From positions 1-64,000 of the forward strand of contig JAHHQL010000008.1 of the NCBI GenBank assembly GCA_020026415.1: a stretch of DNA of 64,000 bases. Direction: 5' to 3'. A program made the translations under genes and the position numbers. Source of the DNA: Alistipes sp. (GTDB lineage: Bacteria; Bacteroidota; Bacteroidia; Bacteroidales; Rikenellaceae). Positions 41,593 to 50,884 of this stretch are shown piece after piece. The notes under the pieces are model-generated. The model had not been told where the DNA came from. It ran no database searches and saw only the letters and a program-made list of their open reading frames with translations. The first letter of the stretch is position 1; every line of letters starts with the position of its first letter.

Positions 41593-43467
41593 ATGATTTT
41601 GAAATCGTATAAATATCTTCAAGAAATAGATGATCCGAAAGACCTCAAACGCCTTTCGATTGCCGAATTGGAACGCTATTGTGACGAACTGAGGCAGTAT
41701 ATCATCGAGGAATGTTCTGTCAATCCCGGTCACTTGGCATCGAGCCTCGGCACGGTCGAACTGGCTGCGGCGTTGCATTACGTCTATAATACGCCGAAGG
41801 ATCGTATCGTGTGGGATGTGGGACACCAGACCTATCCCCACAAGATCATCACGGGGCGCAGGGAGGCCTTTCACAACAAACGTAAGTTGGGCGGTATCAG
41901 CGGTTTCCCGCGTATGGATGAGAGTCCCTACGACGCATTCGGCGGAGGTCACGCTTCGGTGTCGATCTCGGCGGCATTCGGTATGGCGGAGGCTGCACGG
42001 TTGCGCCACGAGGATTATCAGGTCGTGGCGGTCATCGGTGACGGTGCCATGACGGGCGGTTTGGCGTTCGAGGGTCTGAACAATGCGGGTGCTTCGCAGG
42101 ATACCAACCTTCTGGTCATTCTCAACGACAACAACATGGCCATAGATCAGGCGACGGGTGCACTGAAGAACTACCTTTTGAAGATTTCGACATCACACCA
42201 CTACAACCGCTTCAAGCAACGTCTTTGGGGGGTGCTTTCGCACACGCCGCGCCTGTTGCATCTGTGCCAGAAGATCGGCAACGGATTCAAGCAGGGCATC
42301 CTCAATAAATCGAATATTTTCGAGAGCCTCAATTTCCGCTATTTCGGCCCGGTGGACGGACACTCGATCCCCGATCTGGTGCGTACGCTGCGTGCCATGC
42401 AGGACATCAAGGGGCCTAAACTTTTGCACCTGATCACGGTCAAGGGCAAGGGGTACAAGCCTGCCGAAGACAATAAACCCGTTTGGCATGCTCCCGGACG
42501 CTTTAATCCCGATACGGGCGAACGCATCAAATCGTCGGGTACGATTGCCAAATATCAGGAGGTTTTCGGTCATACGTTGCTCGATTTGGCGCGCATGGAC
42601 AAACGTATCGTGGGCATTACGCCTGCCATGCCGTCGGGATGCTCGATGAATATCATGATGCGCGAGATGCCCGACCGTTGTTTCGATGTGGGCATTGCCG
42701 AAGGTCACGCCGTCACGTTCTCGGCGGGACTGGCTGCCGCGGGGATGATTCCCTTCTGCAACATCTATTCCACGTTTATGCAACGTGCCTACGATAACGT
42801 GATCCACGATGTCGCCTTGCAGGATCTTCCCGTGGTTTTCTGTCTGGATCGCGGCGGATTGGTCGGCGAGGACGGATCGACGCACCACGGCGTATTTGAT
42901 ATGGCGGCCTTTGCCACCGTACCGGGACTGACGTTTGCCGCCCCGATGGACGAACACGAGTTGCGTAATATGATGTACACGGGTTATCGTCTGGGACACC
43001 CCTTCATGATGCGTTATCCGCGTGGCGGAGGGGTTGGTGCTCCGTGGAGCGGCGAGCCTTTCGAGGAGTTGGAGATCGGTCGCGGTCGCAAGTTGCGCGA
43101 CGGACACGATGTGGCGTTGGTGACGATCGGAACGGTCGGAAACTTCGCTGCGGGGGCTGCCCTGTGTGCCGAGAAAGACGGCATCAGCGTGGCACACTAC
43201 GATCTGCGTTTCGTAAAGCCGCTTGACGAGGCGTTGCTCGATGAGGTGGGTCGCAATTTCAGCCGTGTGATCACGGTCGAGGACGGATCGCTCCGCGGAG
43301 GAGTGGGCGAGGCCGTTGTGGCTTTCTTCAATCGTCGCGGTTACAACGTGAAAGTCGAGTCGCTGGGTATCGGCGATCGTTGGGTCAAACACGGAACACC
43401 CGCCGAGTTGTATGCCTTGTGCGGTTACGACGAGGAGGGTATTTATCGGACAATTCTTGGGAAATAA
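41593..43467 (+). CDS. dxs: 1-deoxy-D-xylulose-5-phosphate synthase
   Basis: 624 residues. Start at 41593 because the DXS N-terminus ([17 protein letters not shown]) follows at once and a promoter box lies just before it. Thiamine diphosphate motif [18 protein letters not shown], then [15 protein letters not shown] with the catalytic Glu, and a transketolase C-terminal domain ending in a DXS-typical WVKHG segment. It condenses pyruvate and glyceraldehyde-3-phosphate as the first step of the MEP isoprenoid route. It is monocistronic, closed by a terminator at 43485. Confidence 0.95.
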   Translation: MILKSYKYLQEIDDPKDLKRLSIAELERYCDELRQYIIEECSVNPGHLASSLGTVELAAALHYVYNTPKDRIVWDVGHQTYPHKIITGRREAFHNKRKLGGISGFPRMDESPYDAFGGGHASVSISAAFGMAEAARLRHEDYQVVAVIGDGAMTGGLAFEGLNNAGASQDTNLLVILNDNNMAIDQATGALKNYLLKISTSHHYNRFKQRLWGVLSHTPRLLHLCQKIGNGFKQGILNKSNIFESLNFRYFGPVDGHSIPDLVRTLRAMQDIKGPKLLHLITVKGKGYKPAEDNKPVWHAPGRFNPDTGERIKSSGTIAKYQEVFGHTLLDLARMDKRIVGITPAMPSGCSMNIMMREMPDRCFDVGIAEGHAVTFSAGLAAAGMIPFCNIYSTFMQRAYDNVIHDVALQDLPVVFCLDRGGLVGEDGSTHHGVFDMAAFATVPGLTFAAPMDEHELRNMMYTGYRLGHPFMMRYPRGGGVGAPWSGEPFEELEIGRGRKLRDGHDVALVTIGTVGNFAAGAALCAEKDGISVAHYDLRFVKPLDEALLDEVGRNFSRVITVEDGSLRGGVGEAVVAFFNRRGYNVKVESLGIGDRWVKHGTPAELYALCGYDEEGIYRTILGK

Positions 43468-43484
43468 TCCTTCCCGCAAGTCAT

Positions 43485-43524
43485 AAAAAAAGCGTGATTT
43501 CTACATCGGGGATCACGCTTTTTA
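43485..43524. terminator. Bidirectional terminator after dxs
   Basis: Stem AAAAAGCGTGAT / ATCACGCTTTTT with a 13-nt loop and T-runs on both strands, serving dxs (+) and the radical SAM gene (-). Confidence 0.88.
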
Positions 43525-43540
43525 TTTGTTGTTGAGCGGG

Positions 43541-44314
43541 TTATGCCACCGAGCAGTCGATGCCCAGAGCCTCGACTCGTGCGGCGATCTTTCTCAAATC
43601 GTCTTTTTCAACCTTGATCAGCGTCTGACACGGGGTGTCGCGGTCGAGCGAATAGACCATCACCTGACGCGGACGGATCTCCTCGACCAGTTTGAGCCAT
43701 GCCGACACCTCCTCTTCGGTGGTGTTGTCGATGTGCTGACCCTTGTATTCGCCACGCAGGAACATCGTCTGGAGAATCATCTCACCGTTGAACGATTTCA
43801 TCTGTTCGACAATCTTTTTTACCGAATAGGTCGGACTCAACGGGTTGTTCACCAGACGAACCGTTTCATCAAAAGCCGAATCGAGTTTCAGAATGGGGTT
43901 ATCGACCCGGAGCAGGGCGCGGTGCACGTCGGGGCGGTGGAGTTGGGTGGCGTTCGACAGGACGGACACCTTGGCCGAGGGGCATAATTCGTCACGCAGG
44001 GCAATGACATCGCCGATGATCGCCTCAAATTCGGGGTGCATGGTCGGTTCGCCGTTGCCCGCAAAGGTGATCACATCGGGCGGCGTACCTTCACCGACCA
44101 TCTTGCGGAGGGTTTGTCCCAACAACTCCCGAACATCCTCGCGTTTGTTGAAACGGCGGCGTCCCGGATGATCGGCATTCCATCCGCATTCGCAATAGAT
44201 GCAGTCAAACGAACAAAGTTTGGACTCGGTCGGAAGCAGATTCACTCCGAGCGAAAGACCCAGTCGGCGCGAATGAATCGGGCCGAAAATAATATCGTGA
44301 TACAGTGCTGTCAT
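43541..44314 (-). CDS. Radical SAM protein of unknown function
   Basis: 257 residues. The N-terminal IFGPIHSRRLGLSLGVNLLP precedes Cys34, Cys38 and Cys41 (LCSFDCIYCECG) for the 4Fe-4S/SAM cluster; FAGNGEPTMHPEF is the SAM-binding GEP motif. It resembles the COG0731-type group (wybutosine-related Fe-S oxidoreductases), whose bacterial roles are unclear. There is no auxiliary cluster domain at the C-terminus. It is monocistronic; a TAATTTTG box ends only 8 nt before the ATG, so the leader may be very short. Confidence 0.85.
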   Translation of the reverse strand: MTALYHDIIFGPIHSRRLGLSLGVNLLPTESKLCSFDCIYCECGWNADHPGRRRFNKREDVRELLGQTLRKMVGEGTPPDVITFAGNGEPTMHPEFEAIIGDVIALRDELCPSAKVSVLSNATQLHRPDVHRALLRVDNPILKLDSAFDETVRLVNNPLSPTYSVKKIVEQMKSFNGEMILQTMFLRGEYKGQHIDNTTEEEVSAWLKLVEEIRPRQVMVYSLDRDTPCQTLIKVEKDDLRKIAARVEALGIDCSVA

Positions 44315-44321
44315 AGTAAAA

Positions 44322-44329
44322 CAAAATTA
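44322..44329 (-). promoter_or_regulatory. -7 box of the radical SAM gene, adjacent to the start codon
   Basis: TAATTTTG on the minus strand, with its last base 8 nt from the A of the ATG at 44314. Confidence 0.55.
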
Positions 44330-44363
44330 GCGAAATCCGCGGGGATTTCCTAATTTTCCACGC

Positions 44364-44410
44364 TATAAAAATATAGAAAGAGTTGCCGAAGACCTCCGAC
44401 AACTCTTCTT
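44364..44410 (-). terminator. Terminator after the alpha/beta hydrolase gene
   Basis: Stem AAGAGTTGTCGG / CCGAAGAGTT-like arms with one mismatch, followed on the minus strand by CTATATTTTTATAG. It lies downstream of the poly-G tract at 44419-44428. Confidence 0.65.
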
Positions 44411-44418
44411 GTGTATTG

Positions 44419-44428
44419 CCCCCCCCCC
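44419..44428. repeat. Ten-base homopolymeric C tract
   Basis: Ten consecutive C on the + strand (G on the transcript strand), 8 nt past the stop codon of the hydrolase gene and before its terminator. Confidence 0.9.
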
Positions 44429-44436
44429 ATTGATGT

Positions 44437-45252
44437 TTAGATCGTGGGGGCGGGTTCTGTTCCGATGAATTTCAGAATGGCTTCGGCCGTCTTCTCCGGC
44501 TCTTCGATGAATCCCGTGTGACCCGAATTTTCGAGCCATACGACTTTCGCTTCGGGATGCTCCGAGACCATCTTTTCAGCGATGTCGGGCGTGATGTATT
44601 CGTCCTTGCGACCTAAGATAAAGAGCGAAGGCACCGAGGTCTTGCGCAGCATCTCGTTCAAGTCCTTGCGCTCGATCATGCCGTTAAGCACGGCCACAAT
44701 CCCGTCATCTTCCGTCAGATAGACCTGCTCGGTGAGATCCTCGATGTAGTCGTTGCATGCACGGCGGTTGTCGGCGGCAAAACCTTTTCCGGGGGCAACG
44801 CGCGTAATCAAATCCTTTTTGCCCGATTGGATGAGCGCGATTTCGCGGCGGCGCATCTCCTTTTTCTCCTCGGAGTCGGCATTGGGCGTAGAACTCAGGA
44901 GAACCACTCCGTTCAGCAGGTCGGGATGACGCTCCGTGAGAGCCAGTGCCACGTAACCGCCCATCGAATGACCGACTACCGTACATCGGTCAATCTCCAG
45001 CGAACGAATGGCCTCGGCCACCGTGTCGGCCAGATAGTCCATCGTGTGGATCTCGCCCTTGACTTCCGAAATTCCGTGACCCGGAAGATCGAGCGTCACC
45101 ACACGGCATTGTTTGTAGAGATGGGGTACGAAATCGTCCCAGACCAGCAGCGATTCGAGATAGCCGTGCAACAGCACGACACATTTGTCGCCCTCTTGCG
45201 AATCGCAGATGTGCAGTGCGGTGTCACCCGCCATTATGAATTTTTCAACCAT
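44437..45252 (-). CDS. Alpha/beta hydrolase
   Basis: 271 residues, a compact alpha/beta hydrolase without signal peptide. The oxyanion region [10 protein letters not shown], nucleophile elbow GHSMGG (Ser96), Asp217 in GRKDEYI and His245 in NSGHTGF give the full triad. The substrate cannot be inferred. Related cytoplasmic enzymes include MhpC-type C-C hydrolases and esterases. It is third in a minus-strand series after dapF and the acidic protein, 12 nt downstream of the latter. Confidence 0.87.
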   Translation of the reverse strand: MVEKFIMAGDTALHICDSQEGDKCVVLLHGYLESLLVWDDFVPHLYKQCRVVTLDLPGHGISEVKGEIHTMDYLADTVAEAIRSLEIDRCTVVGHSMGGYVALALTERHPDLLNGVVLLSSTPNADSEEKKEMRRREIALIQSGKKDLITRVAPGKGFAADNRRACNDYIEDLTEQVYLTEDDGIVAVLNGMIERKDLNEMLRKTSVPSLFILGRKDEYITPDIAEKMVSEHPEAKVVWLENSGHTGFIEEPEKTAEAILKFIGTEPAPTI

Positions 45253-45264
45253 GGGATTGTCTTG

Positions 45265-45543
45265 CTATTTATCCTCTTCGGAGTCCTCGTCATCGTATTC
45301 GTCGTCATATTCCTCTTCCTCATCGTCGATCGAACGGCCGGGTTCGTCTTCATCGTCGAAGTAGTCGTATGCCGAGCGTTTCTTGGTGTAAGAGGTCATG
45401 AGTTCCTCTTCGTCCTCATCGTCGTGATAATGACCGTGATTGAGGTTGTGACGTGTTTTGCCGCTTTTGTGATTCGGTTCCAGACGGCGGGGTTTGCGAA
45501 GTTCGTCGTTGTCGTTCGGACGGCTTCCCTTTTGTGTTTTCAT
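45265..45543 (-). CDS. Very acidic low-complexity protein, hypothetical
   Basis: 92 residues. The N-terminal half is basic and polar (KTQKGSRPNDNDELRKPRR), and the C-terminal half is dominated by Asp and Glu (runs such as DDEEEEYDDEYDDEDSEED). No fold is predicted by eye; it is probably disordered. It is kept as a gene because it fits tightly between dapF (35 nt) and the hydrolase gene (12 nt) on the same strand, with a start codon in a reasonable place. The opposite strand is also open over this stretch, so the evidence is contextual. Confidence 0.6.
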   Translation of the reverse strand: MKTQKGSRPNDNDELRKPRRLEPNHKSGKTRHNLNHGHYHDDEDEEELMTSYTKKRSAYDYFDDEDEPGRSIDDEEEEYDDEYDDEDSEEDK

Positions 45544-45578
45544 TGCAAATACAGGTGAAACTTTTGATTAACGGATAT

Positions 45579-46391
45579 TTAGTAATTTTTCTCGTCGATC
45601 ACGCCTTCGAAAACCCTGCGGGCAGGGCCTTGGAGCATGATTTCGTGATAGGTTTCTGTGTCTTTTTTGTGGCGGAATGCTACGTGAAGTTCGCCTCCGG
45701 GTACCTTTACGCAGAAGCGGTTCTCGGTGGGTTGGAAGGCATGGCAGGAGATGATTGCGGCGGCCGTGGCTCCCGTGCCGCAGGCCAGCGTCTCGTCATC
45801 GACACCGCGTTCGAAGGTGCGCATCGCAATACGGCCATCGCCTTCGATGTGGACGAAATTGACGTTCGTTCCTTCCTTGAATCGCCCGAAATCGTGCGAA
45901 ACGGCATAACCGCGTGTCCGAATATCAATTTTCGACAGATCCTCGACAAATTCGACATAGTGGGGGACACCCGTGTTCACCGACCACCAACCGTCGCCCT
46001 TGCGGATCTCCTTTACGTCGATCATGCGGATGCGGATTTCGCCCCGGAGCGCATCATTGGAGAGAATCTGTGCGTGGTGCACTCCGTCCGTGGCGCGGAA
46101 CGTACACTCCCCGGTGCAGAGTCCCAAGTGGCGGGCGAAGAGTGTGAAGCAACGTGCGCCGTTACCGCACATCTCACCCTCCGATCCGTCGGAGTTGAAG
46201 TAGTGCATGCGGGCGTCGATGCCCTCTTCGCGGCTTTCGGAAAGCGTCATCAGACCATCCGCGCCGATGCCGAAATGACGGTCGCACAGATGCGCGATGC
46301 GTTCGGGCGTGGCCTCGAAATGGTTGTCGCGGTTGTCGATCAGGATGAAGTCGTTGCCTGCACCCTCGTATTTTACGAATTTCGTAAGCAC
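45579..46391 (-). CDS. dapF: Diaminopimelate epimerase
   Basis: 270 residues in two mirrored halves. The two catalytic cysteines are Cys75 in GEMCGNGARC and Cys204 in ETLACGTGATA; the N-terminal KYEGAGNDFILID is typical. It converts LL- to meso-diaminopimelate for peptidoglycan and lysine synthesis. It is probably transcribed with the acidic protein and hydrolase genes, from a box at 46414-46421. Confidence 0.95.
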   Translation of the reverse strand: MLTKFVKYEGAGNDFILIDNRDNHFEATPERIAHLCDRHFGIGADGLMTLSESREEGIDARMHYFNSDGSEGEMCGNGARCFTLFARHLGLCTGECTFRATDGVHHAQILSNDALRGEIRIRMIDVKEIRKGDGWWSVNTGVPHYVEFVEDLSKIDIRTRGYAVSHDFGRFKEGTNVNFVHIEGDGRIAMRTFERGVDDETLACGTGATAAAIISCHAFQPTENRFCVKVPGGELHVAFRHKKDTETYHEIMLQGPARRVFEGVIDEKNY

Positions 46392-46413
46392 AAAATATCT
46401 CTTTAAGTGAATG

Positions 46414-46421
46414 CAAAAATA
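46414..46421 (-). promoter_or_regulatory. -7 box of dapF
   Basis: TATTTTTG on the minus strand, 22 nt before the ATG. No clear -33 element. Confidence 0.5.
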
Positions 46422-46443
46422 ATAAAACTTCTAAAAGTTTTAC

Positions 46444-46451
46444 TAATTTTG
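46444..46451 (+). promoter_or_regulatory. -7 box of the nitroreductase-tamL operon
   Basis: TAATTTTG, giving a leader of about 60-70 nt; divergent from dapF. Confidence 0.5.
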
Positions 46452-46524
46452 TGAAAAATTAGCAGCCCGATGAATTATTCTTTTCCGAGAGGCTGCCTTT
46501 ACTTTGTTATAAATGATATTGAAG

Positions 46525-47274
46525 ATGAAAAAAGAGTTGTTGTTCAAGCACCGTTCGATCCGTAAATTCCGTTCCACCCCCATTCCCGAAGAGATGCTCC
46601 GCGATATTTTGACGGCGGCATCGAGGGCATCGACCTGCGGCAACATGCAACTCTATTCGTTGGTCGTGACGCGCGACAAGACCATACGCGAGAAACTTTC
46701 GCCGTGTCATTTCAACCAGCCGATGGTCATGCAGGCTCCGTGTGTGGTGACCGTCTGCGCCGACATCCACCGCTTTACGATGTGGTGCGGGCAGCGCGAT
46801 GCCGATCCCGCTTACGATAACTTTGCATGGTTCTTGAATGCTTCGACCGATGCGCTGTTGGCGGCGCAAAACCTCATCATCGAGGCCGAGGCGAACGGAC
46901 TGGGCATTTGTGTGCTGGGTACGACGATTTACACGGCAGGCGAGATTTCGAACATTCTGGAACTGCCTTCGGGCGTGATCCCGCTGACGACCGTCGTGAT
47001 GGGTTATCCCGACGAAGACCCCGGTCTGACGGACCGTCTGCCGCTGAACGGTGTGGTACATTACGAGAAATATGTCGATTATACGGCCGCCGAGATCGAC
47101 GAGTTGTGGGCAGAGCGTGAGGCTTCGGAACAGACCCGAAAGTTGCTGGAGGAGAACGATCTCCCGAATCTTGCCCGTATCTTTACGGAGCGGCGTTATG
47201 TGCGTGAGGATAATCTTGCCATTTCGAAGAGTTACTTCGAATTGTTAAAAGAGAAAGGATTTTTCAATAATTAA
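46525..47274 (+). CDS. Nitroreductase-family FMN oxidoreductase
   Basis: About 249 residues. The N-terminal FKHRSIRKFRSTPIP is the family's FMN-phosphate binding start; later ASRASTCGNMQLYSLVV and EANGLGICVLGTTIY also fit. NADPH- or NADH-dependent, NfsA-like by length. Physiological substrates of such flavoenzymes are rarely known. An ATG at 46513 would add four residues and cannot be excluded. The last 70 residues are an extra helical region (WAEREASEQTRKLLEEN). It precedes tamL by 12 nt, so they are probably co-transcribed, without clear functional link. Confidence 0.87.
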   Translation: MKKELLFKHRSIRKFRSTPIPEEMLRDILTAASRASTCGNMQLYSLVVTRDKTIREKLSPCHFNQPMVMQAPCVVTVCADIHRFTMWCGQRDADPAYDNFAWFLNASTDALLAAQNLIIEAEANGLGICVLGTTIYTAGEISNILELPSGVIPLTTVVMGYPDEDPGLTDRLPLNGVVHYEKYVDYTAAEIDELWAEREASEQTRKLLEENDLPNLARIFTERRYVREDNLAISKSYFELLKEKGFFNN

Positions 47275-47286
47275 ACTTCAAAAGAC

Positions 47287-49671
47287 ATGAACATGAAACG
47301 GACGTGGAGCGTTGTGATGATGTGTGTGGCGGGCTTGCTCTGTTCGTCGTGTAGCGTCCGTCGTTATATTCCCGATGGTGAATATCTGGTCAATAAGGTC
47401 TCGATCACCGAGGATCGGAAAGCACCCCGCAAGGAACGCATCTCGTCGGGAGACATGGAAACCTACATCCGTCAGACACCCAACAAGCGTTTGCTGGGTA
47501 CGAATTTCTACGTGTGGCTCTATACGAAGGCCAATCCCGAAAAGCACAACGGTTGGAACAACTGGAAACGCCGTGTGGGTGAAGAACCCGTGTTGATCAA
47601 TGAGAAACTCACCCGGCAGAGCATCCGTAACCTGAAGATCTATATGGATTCGCGCGGCTTTTTCTCCTCGGAGGCGGTCTGTCGAATAGATACGAATTAC
47701 CGTCGCCGTCGGGTGAACCTCGACTATCGTCTGCATCAGGGACAGCCCTACCGCATCTCGTCGATCGACTACGAATTTCGTGATGAGGCACTCAAGGAGA
47801 TTATTCTGCCCGATACGGTCAATACGCTGCTCAAACGCGGTGCGCCGTTCGACACGAAGGTCTTGAACGAGGAACGCGAACGCATCGCCGAGAAACTCAA
47901 CCGACTGGGGTACTTCAATTTTTCGGTCAATAATATTGAGTATGAAGCCGATACGCTGGGCGGAAACCAGCAGGTGGGGGTGAAGATGATCGTCAAACAG
48001 TTTCTGTTGGGGTATGACGATCAGGGTAATCCGCACATGGAGAACAATGCCGTTTACCGTATCAGAAACATCAACATCTATCCCGATTTCGATCCTACGG
48101 TGGCTCGTATCGACGATATGAAGACCAATCAACTGGATACGGTGAATTATCAGGGACTGAACATCATCTACAATAACCGCTTGAATCTGCGTCCCTTGGT
48201 GTTGCGCCGTACCGTGCCGTTGTACCCCAATACGATGTACAATTCGGCGACTGTGGCGCGTGCCTACTCCGATCTGATGTCGCTCGGCTATTTCCGTACG
48301 GCGCATATCTCGTTCCGCGAGGAACAGAATCCCTATGCGGAACCCAATTTCCTGAGTTATGTGGGACACGATGCCGATACCGCCCGCCGTTTGGTGCGCG
48401 AGGGGTATCTTTCGTGCAACATCATCTGCTCGCCGACCCTGAAGCAGAGTTTCAAGATCGACTTGGAGGGCAGTACCACTTCGAGTTTCTACGGTTTGAA
48501 AACAACGGTCGGCTACCAGAACCGCAATATTTTCCGGGGTGCGGAGTCGTTCGATGTGTCGGTGTCGATGGGTTACGAGTTTATGAAGATGCGCGAGACG
48601 AAGAAAAAACGCGCCACCGAATATGGAGTGACGCTTGGTTTGACCTTCCCGCGATTCCTTTTGCCGTGGCGTATGCCCAACCTGAGAACGATTCTTCAAC
48701 CGAAGAGCAAGGTCGAGTTGTCGGTCAATGTGCAGGATCGTTCGTTCTACCACCGTACGCTGACGAGTGCGGGGCTGACCTATATGTGGCAGAATTTGCA
48801 CTACACATCGTTCCTGTTGCGCCCGATCGACATCAATGTGGTGGATGTGAGTTATCTCGATCCCGATTTCTTGAGCCATACCACCAACCTCTATCTGATC
48901 AATAGTTACAAAACGCAGTTGATGGCAGGTCTGTCGTTCAGTATGACCTATAACAACCAGTTGAAAAACAAAGGGCTGAACGCTACGATGATCCGCCTGA
49001 ACGGAGAAACGGCAGGTAACTTCGTGGGTGCATTGGCACACCTGTTCACCCATCCGACCTATGAGCCGAACGATACCTATCATAAGATTTTCGACATCCG
49101 TTATTCGCAATATTTCCGTTTCGATCTGAGCATGGCGCGCAAGATCATGCTGGGCGACAAGTGTGCGTTGGCGGGTCGTCTCTACGGCGGTATGGCGATG
49201 GCTTACGGCAACTCGACTTCCGTGCCGTTCGACCGTCTGTTCTATGCGGGCGGCAGCAACAGCATGCGTGGTTGGGCTCCGCGTGCATTGGGGCCGGGTT
49301 CGGCACCCATTACCGATACGGAATTTCCTACCCAGTTGGGTGACATCAAGTTGGAGGCCAACCTCGAATTTCGATTCCCGATCTGGAGCATCCTGCAAGG
49401 TGCGACCTTCTTCGATCTGGGTAACATCTGGTTTCTGCACAGCAATCCCGATCAGTATAGTAACGATGCGGTATTCTATTTGAAGAAATTTTACAAGCAG
49501 TTGGCATTCAACACGGGTCTGGGTCTTCGTTTCGACATCAAATTTGCCGTGTTGCGTCTGGACTGGGGTGTCCAACTCTACAACCCCAATATGCCGGCGG
49601 GCGAGCGGTGGATCAGGAAACTCCGCTGGAAGAATACCGCACTGAACTTCGGTGTCGGTTATCCGTTCTAA
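47287..49671 (+). CDS. tamL: TamL-type BamA/TamA family outer membrane lipoprotein
   Basis: 794 residues. The signal sequence ends in LLCSSCS, so Cys22 is the likely lipidated residue, with an unusual Cys at -3. POTRA-like repeats (about 25-330) follow, including YRISSIDYEFRD and YRIRNINIYPDFDP. The C-terminal half is a 16-strand-type barrel with FDRLFYAGGSNSMRGW (the VRGF/Y-like lid-lock motif region) and a terminal Phe. This is the Bacteroidota lipoprotein version of TamA, which works with a TamB-like protein in outer membrane assembly. A strong terminator follows. Confidence 0.9.
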   Translation: MNMKRTWSVVMMCVAGLLCSSCSVRRYIPDGEYLVNKVSITEDRKAPRKERISSGDMETYIRQTPNKRLLGTNFYVWLYTKANPEKHNGWNNWKRRVGEEPVLINEKLTRQSIRNLKIYMDSRGFFSSEAVCRIDTNYRRRRVNLDYRLHQGQPYRISSIDYEFRDEALKEIILPDTVNTLLKRGAPFDTKVLNEERERIAEKLNRLGYFNFSVNNIEYEADTLGGNQQVGVKMIVKQFLLGYDDQGNPHMENNAVYRIRNINIYPDFDPTVARIDDMKTNQLDTVNYQGLNIIYNNRLNLRPLVLRRTVPLYPNTMYNSATVARAYSDLMSLGYFRTAHISFREEQNPYAEPNFLSYVGHDADTARRLVREGYLSCNIICSPTLKQSFKIDLEGSTTSSFYGLKTTVGYQNRNIFRGAESFDVSVSMGYEFMKMRETKKKRATEYGVTLGLTFPRFLLPWRMPNLRTILQPKSKVELSVNVQDRSFYHRTLTSAGLTYMWQNLHYTSFLLRPIDINVVDVSYLDPDFLSHTTNLYLINSYKTQLMAGLSFSMTYNNQLKNKGLNATMIRLNGETAGNFVGALAHLFTHPTYEPNDTYHKIFDIRYSQYFRFDLSMARKIMLGDKCALAGRLYGGMAMAYGNSTSVPFDRLFYAGGSNSMRGWAPRALGPGSAPITDTEFPTQLGDIKLEANLEFRFPIWSILQGATFFDLGNIWFLHSNPDQYSNDAVFYLKKFYKQLAFNTGLGLRFDIKFAVLRLDWGVQLYNPNMPAGERWIRKLRWKNTALNFGVGYPF

Positions 49672-49687
49672 ACAATCGTTAAGCCAC

Positions 49688-49726
49688 AAAAAAGCGTCTG
49701 CCTTTCGATAGGGCGGACGCTTTTTT
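49688..49726. terminator. Bidirectional terminator after tamL
   Basis: 15-bp stem AAAAAAGCGTCTGCC / GGCGGACGCTTTTTT with one G-T pair and T-runs on both strands, shared with the convergent AraC gene. Confidence 0.92.
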
Positions 49727-49740
49727 ATCGGAAGAAACGG

Positions 49741-50652
49741 CTATTGCTGCTCCTTGTATTGCGTGGGCGACATGCCCGTGTTGCGCTTGAAGTAACTGCC
49801 GAAGAACGACTGGTTGGGGAAATTCAGATAATAGGCGATCTCCTGAATGCTCATGTGGGAGTGTTTCAGAAGGGTTTTGGCTTCGAGAATCACATAACTG
49901 TCGATCCATTCCGATACGGACTGACCGCTGATGCGTTTGATGAGGGTGGTCAGATATTTCGGGGTGATGCACAGTTGTCGGGCATAGAAACTTACGCTGC
50001 GTTCCCGGCGGTAGTGTTCTCCCAAGAGTTGCATGAAACGGCGGAAATAGTTTTCCGTACGATCGCGGACGGTATTGTTTGATTCGGGAAGTTTCGAGAT
50101 GTAGTTGTAGATGATGTCGCAGACCTTGTAGAGCAGGGTGGTCAGCAGTCCGCTTACGACCTCCTTCGAGAATTGCGATTCGGGCGAGTGGATCTCGTTT
50201 CGGATCAGGGCAATAAATTCGCTCATCGAGTTGATGAGTTTTTGATCCGTCAATTCGAAACAGGGATGTTCCGAGAAACGCATCAGAAGCGGGATCATGC
50301 TCTTGAGGTCGATGTTCAGATGACGGATGAACTCCGACGATATGGCAACGATATGACCTTTGAAAGCACCGTATGCGTGTACTTGGATGATCGTGTTCGG
50401 AGCGAACAGGAACAGTGTGTTTTTCTTCAGATGACACTTGTGGAGGTTGTACGAGAGCATTGTTTCTCCTTCGATGCCGATGCCGATGATGAAGGCATCA
50501 ATGCGGCACGGGAAACGGAAAGCCTCCAATTGCGATTCGCTTTCGGTGGCGATGCACTCGCTCATCAGTCCGTTGTGTTCTTCCCCCGAAAGCGCGAGCA
50601 GTTCCGTCAAACTGAAATCCGTAATCGGGTTTGTATTGTTATTTTTGTCCAT
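49741..50652 (-). CDS. AraC family transcriptional regulator
   Basis: 303 residues. The N-terminal part (about 20-180) looks like a cupin-type sensor, with GETMLSYNLHKCHLKKNTLFLFAP fitting AraC_binding. The C-terminal part (about 205-303) has two helix-turn-helix motifs, including FYARQLCITPKYLTTLIKRISG and IQEIAYYLNFPNQSFFGSYFKRNTGMSPTQY, the AraC signature. The ligand and regulon are unknown; the neighbours do not suggest a substrate. It is monocistronic with a box at 50673-50680. A/T content is somewhat higher than in surrounding genes. Confidence 0.9.
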   Translation of the reverse strand: MDKNNNTNPITDFSLTELLALSGEEHNGLMSECIATESESQLEAFRFPCRIDAFIIGIGIEGETMLSYNLHKCHLKKNTLFLFAPNTIIQVHAYGAFKGHIVAISSEFIRHLNIDLKSMIPLLMRFSEHPCFELTDQKLINSMSEFIALIRNEIHSPESQFSKEVVSGLLTTLLYKVCDIIYNYISKLPESNNTVRDRTENYFRRFMQLLGEHYRRERSVSFYARQLCITPKYLTTLIKRISGQSVSEWIDSYVILEAKTLLKHSHMSIQEIAYYLNFPNQSFFGSYFKRNTGMSPTQYKEQQ

Positions 50653-50672
50653 AAAATTCGACTTTTAATAAA

Positions 50673-50680
50673 CAAAAATA
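50673..50680 (-). promoter_or_regulatory. -7 box of the AraC gene
   Basis: TATTTTTG on the minus strand, 20 nt before the ATG, in an AT-rich gap of 232 nt that holds nothing else I can name besides the rarA terminator. Confidence 0.5.
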
Positions 50681-50835
50681 ACATATATTTTTGAGATTTA
50701 GTTTGAAAAGTTTGTTGATTTCCGTTTTAGGATAAATGTGTGTACATAAAGACTTGCAGTGATGTGCCTGTGTGTGCGAAAAGATCAGGAAATCAGTTAT
50801 TTCTACTATGATCTCTGTGATTACTTTTAAAACAC

Positions 50836-50878
50836 TCCGAAAAACGGAGCGGATCACACGCCGATCCGCTCTGTTTTG
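50836..50878 (-). terminator. Terminator of rarA
   Basis: Stem GAGCGGATC / GATCCGCTC extended by four further pairs, followed on the minus strand by TTTTTCGGAG. It lies within 10-45 nt of the rarA stop. Confidence 0.87.
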
Positions 50879-50884
50879 TATTCT

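Noticed and set aside
42193..43479. A 428-codon minus-strand frame opposite dxs
   Set aside because: Antisense shadow; dxs motifs leave no doubt about the coding strand.
47278..49689. An 803-codon open frame on the minus strand opposite tamL
   Set aside because: It mirrors tamL almost exactly, has no recognisable domain, and arises from codon bias. The + strand has a signal peptide, POTRA repeats and a barrel.
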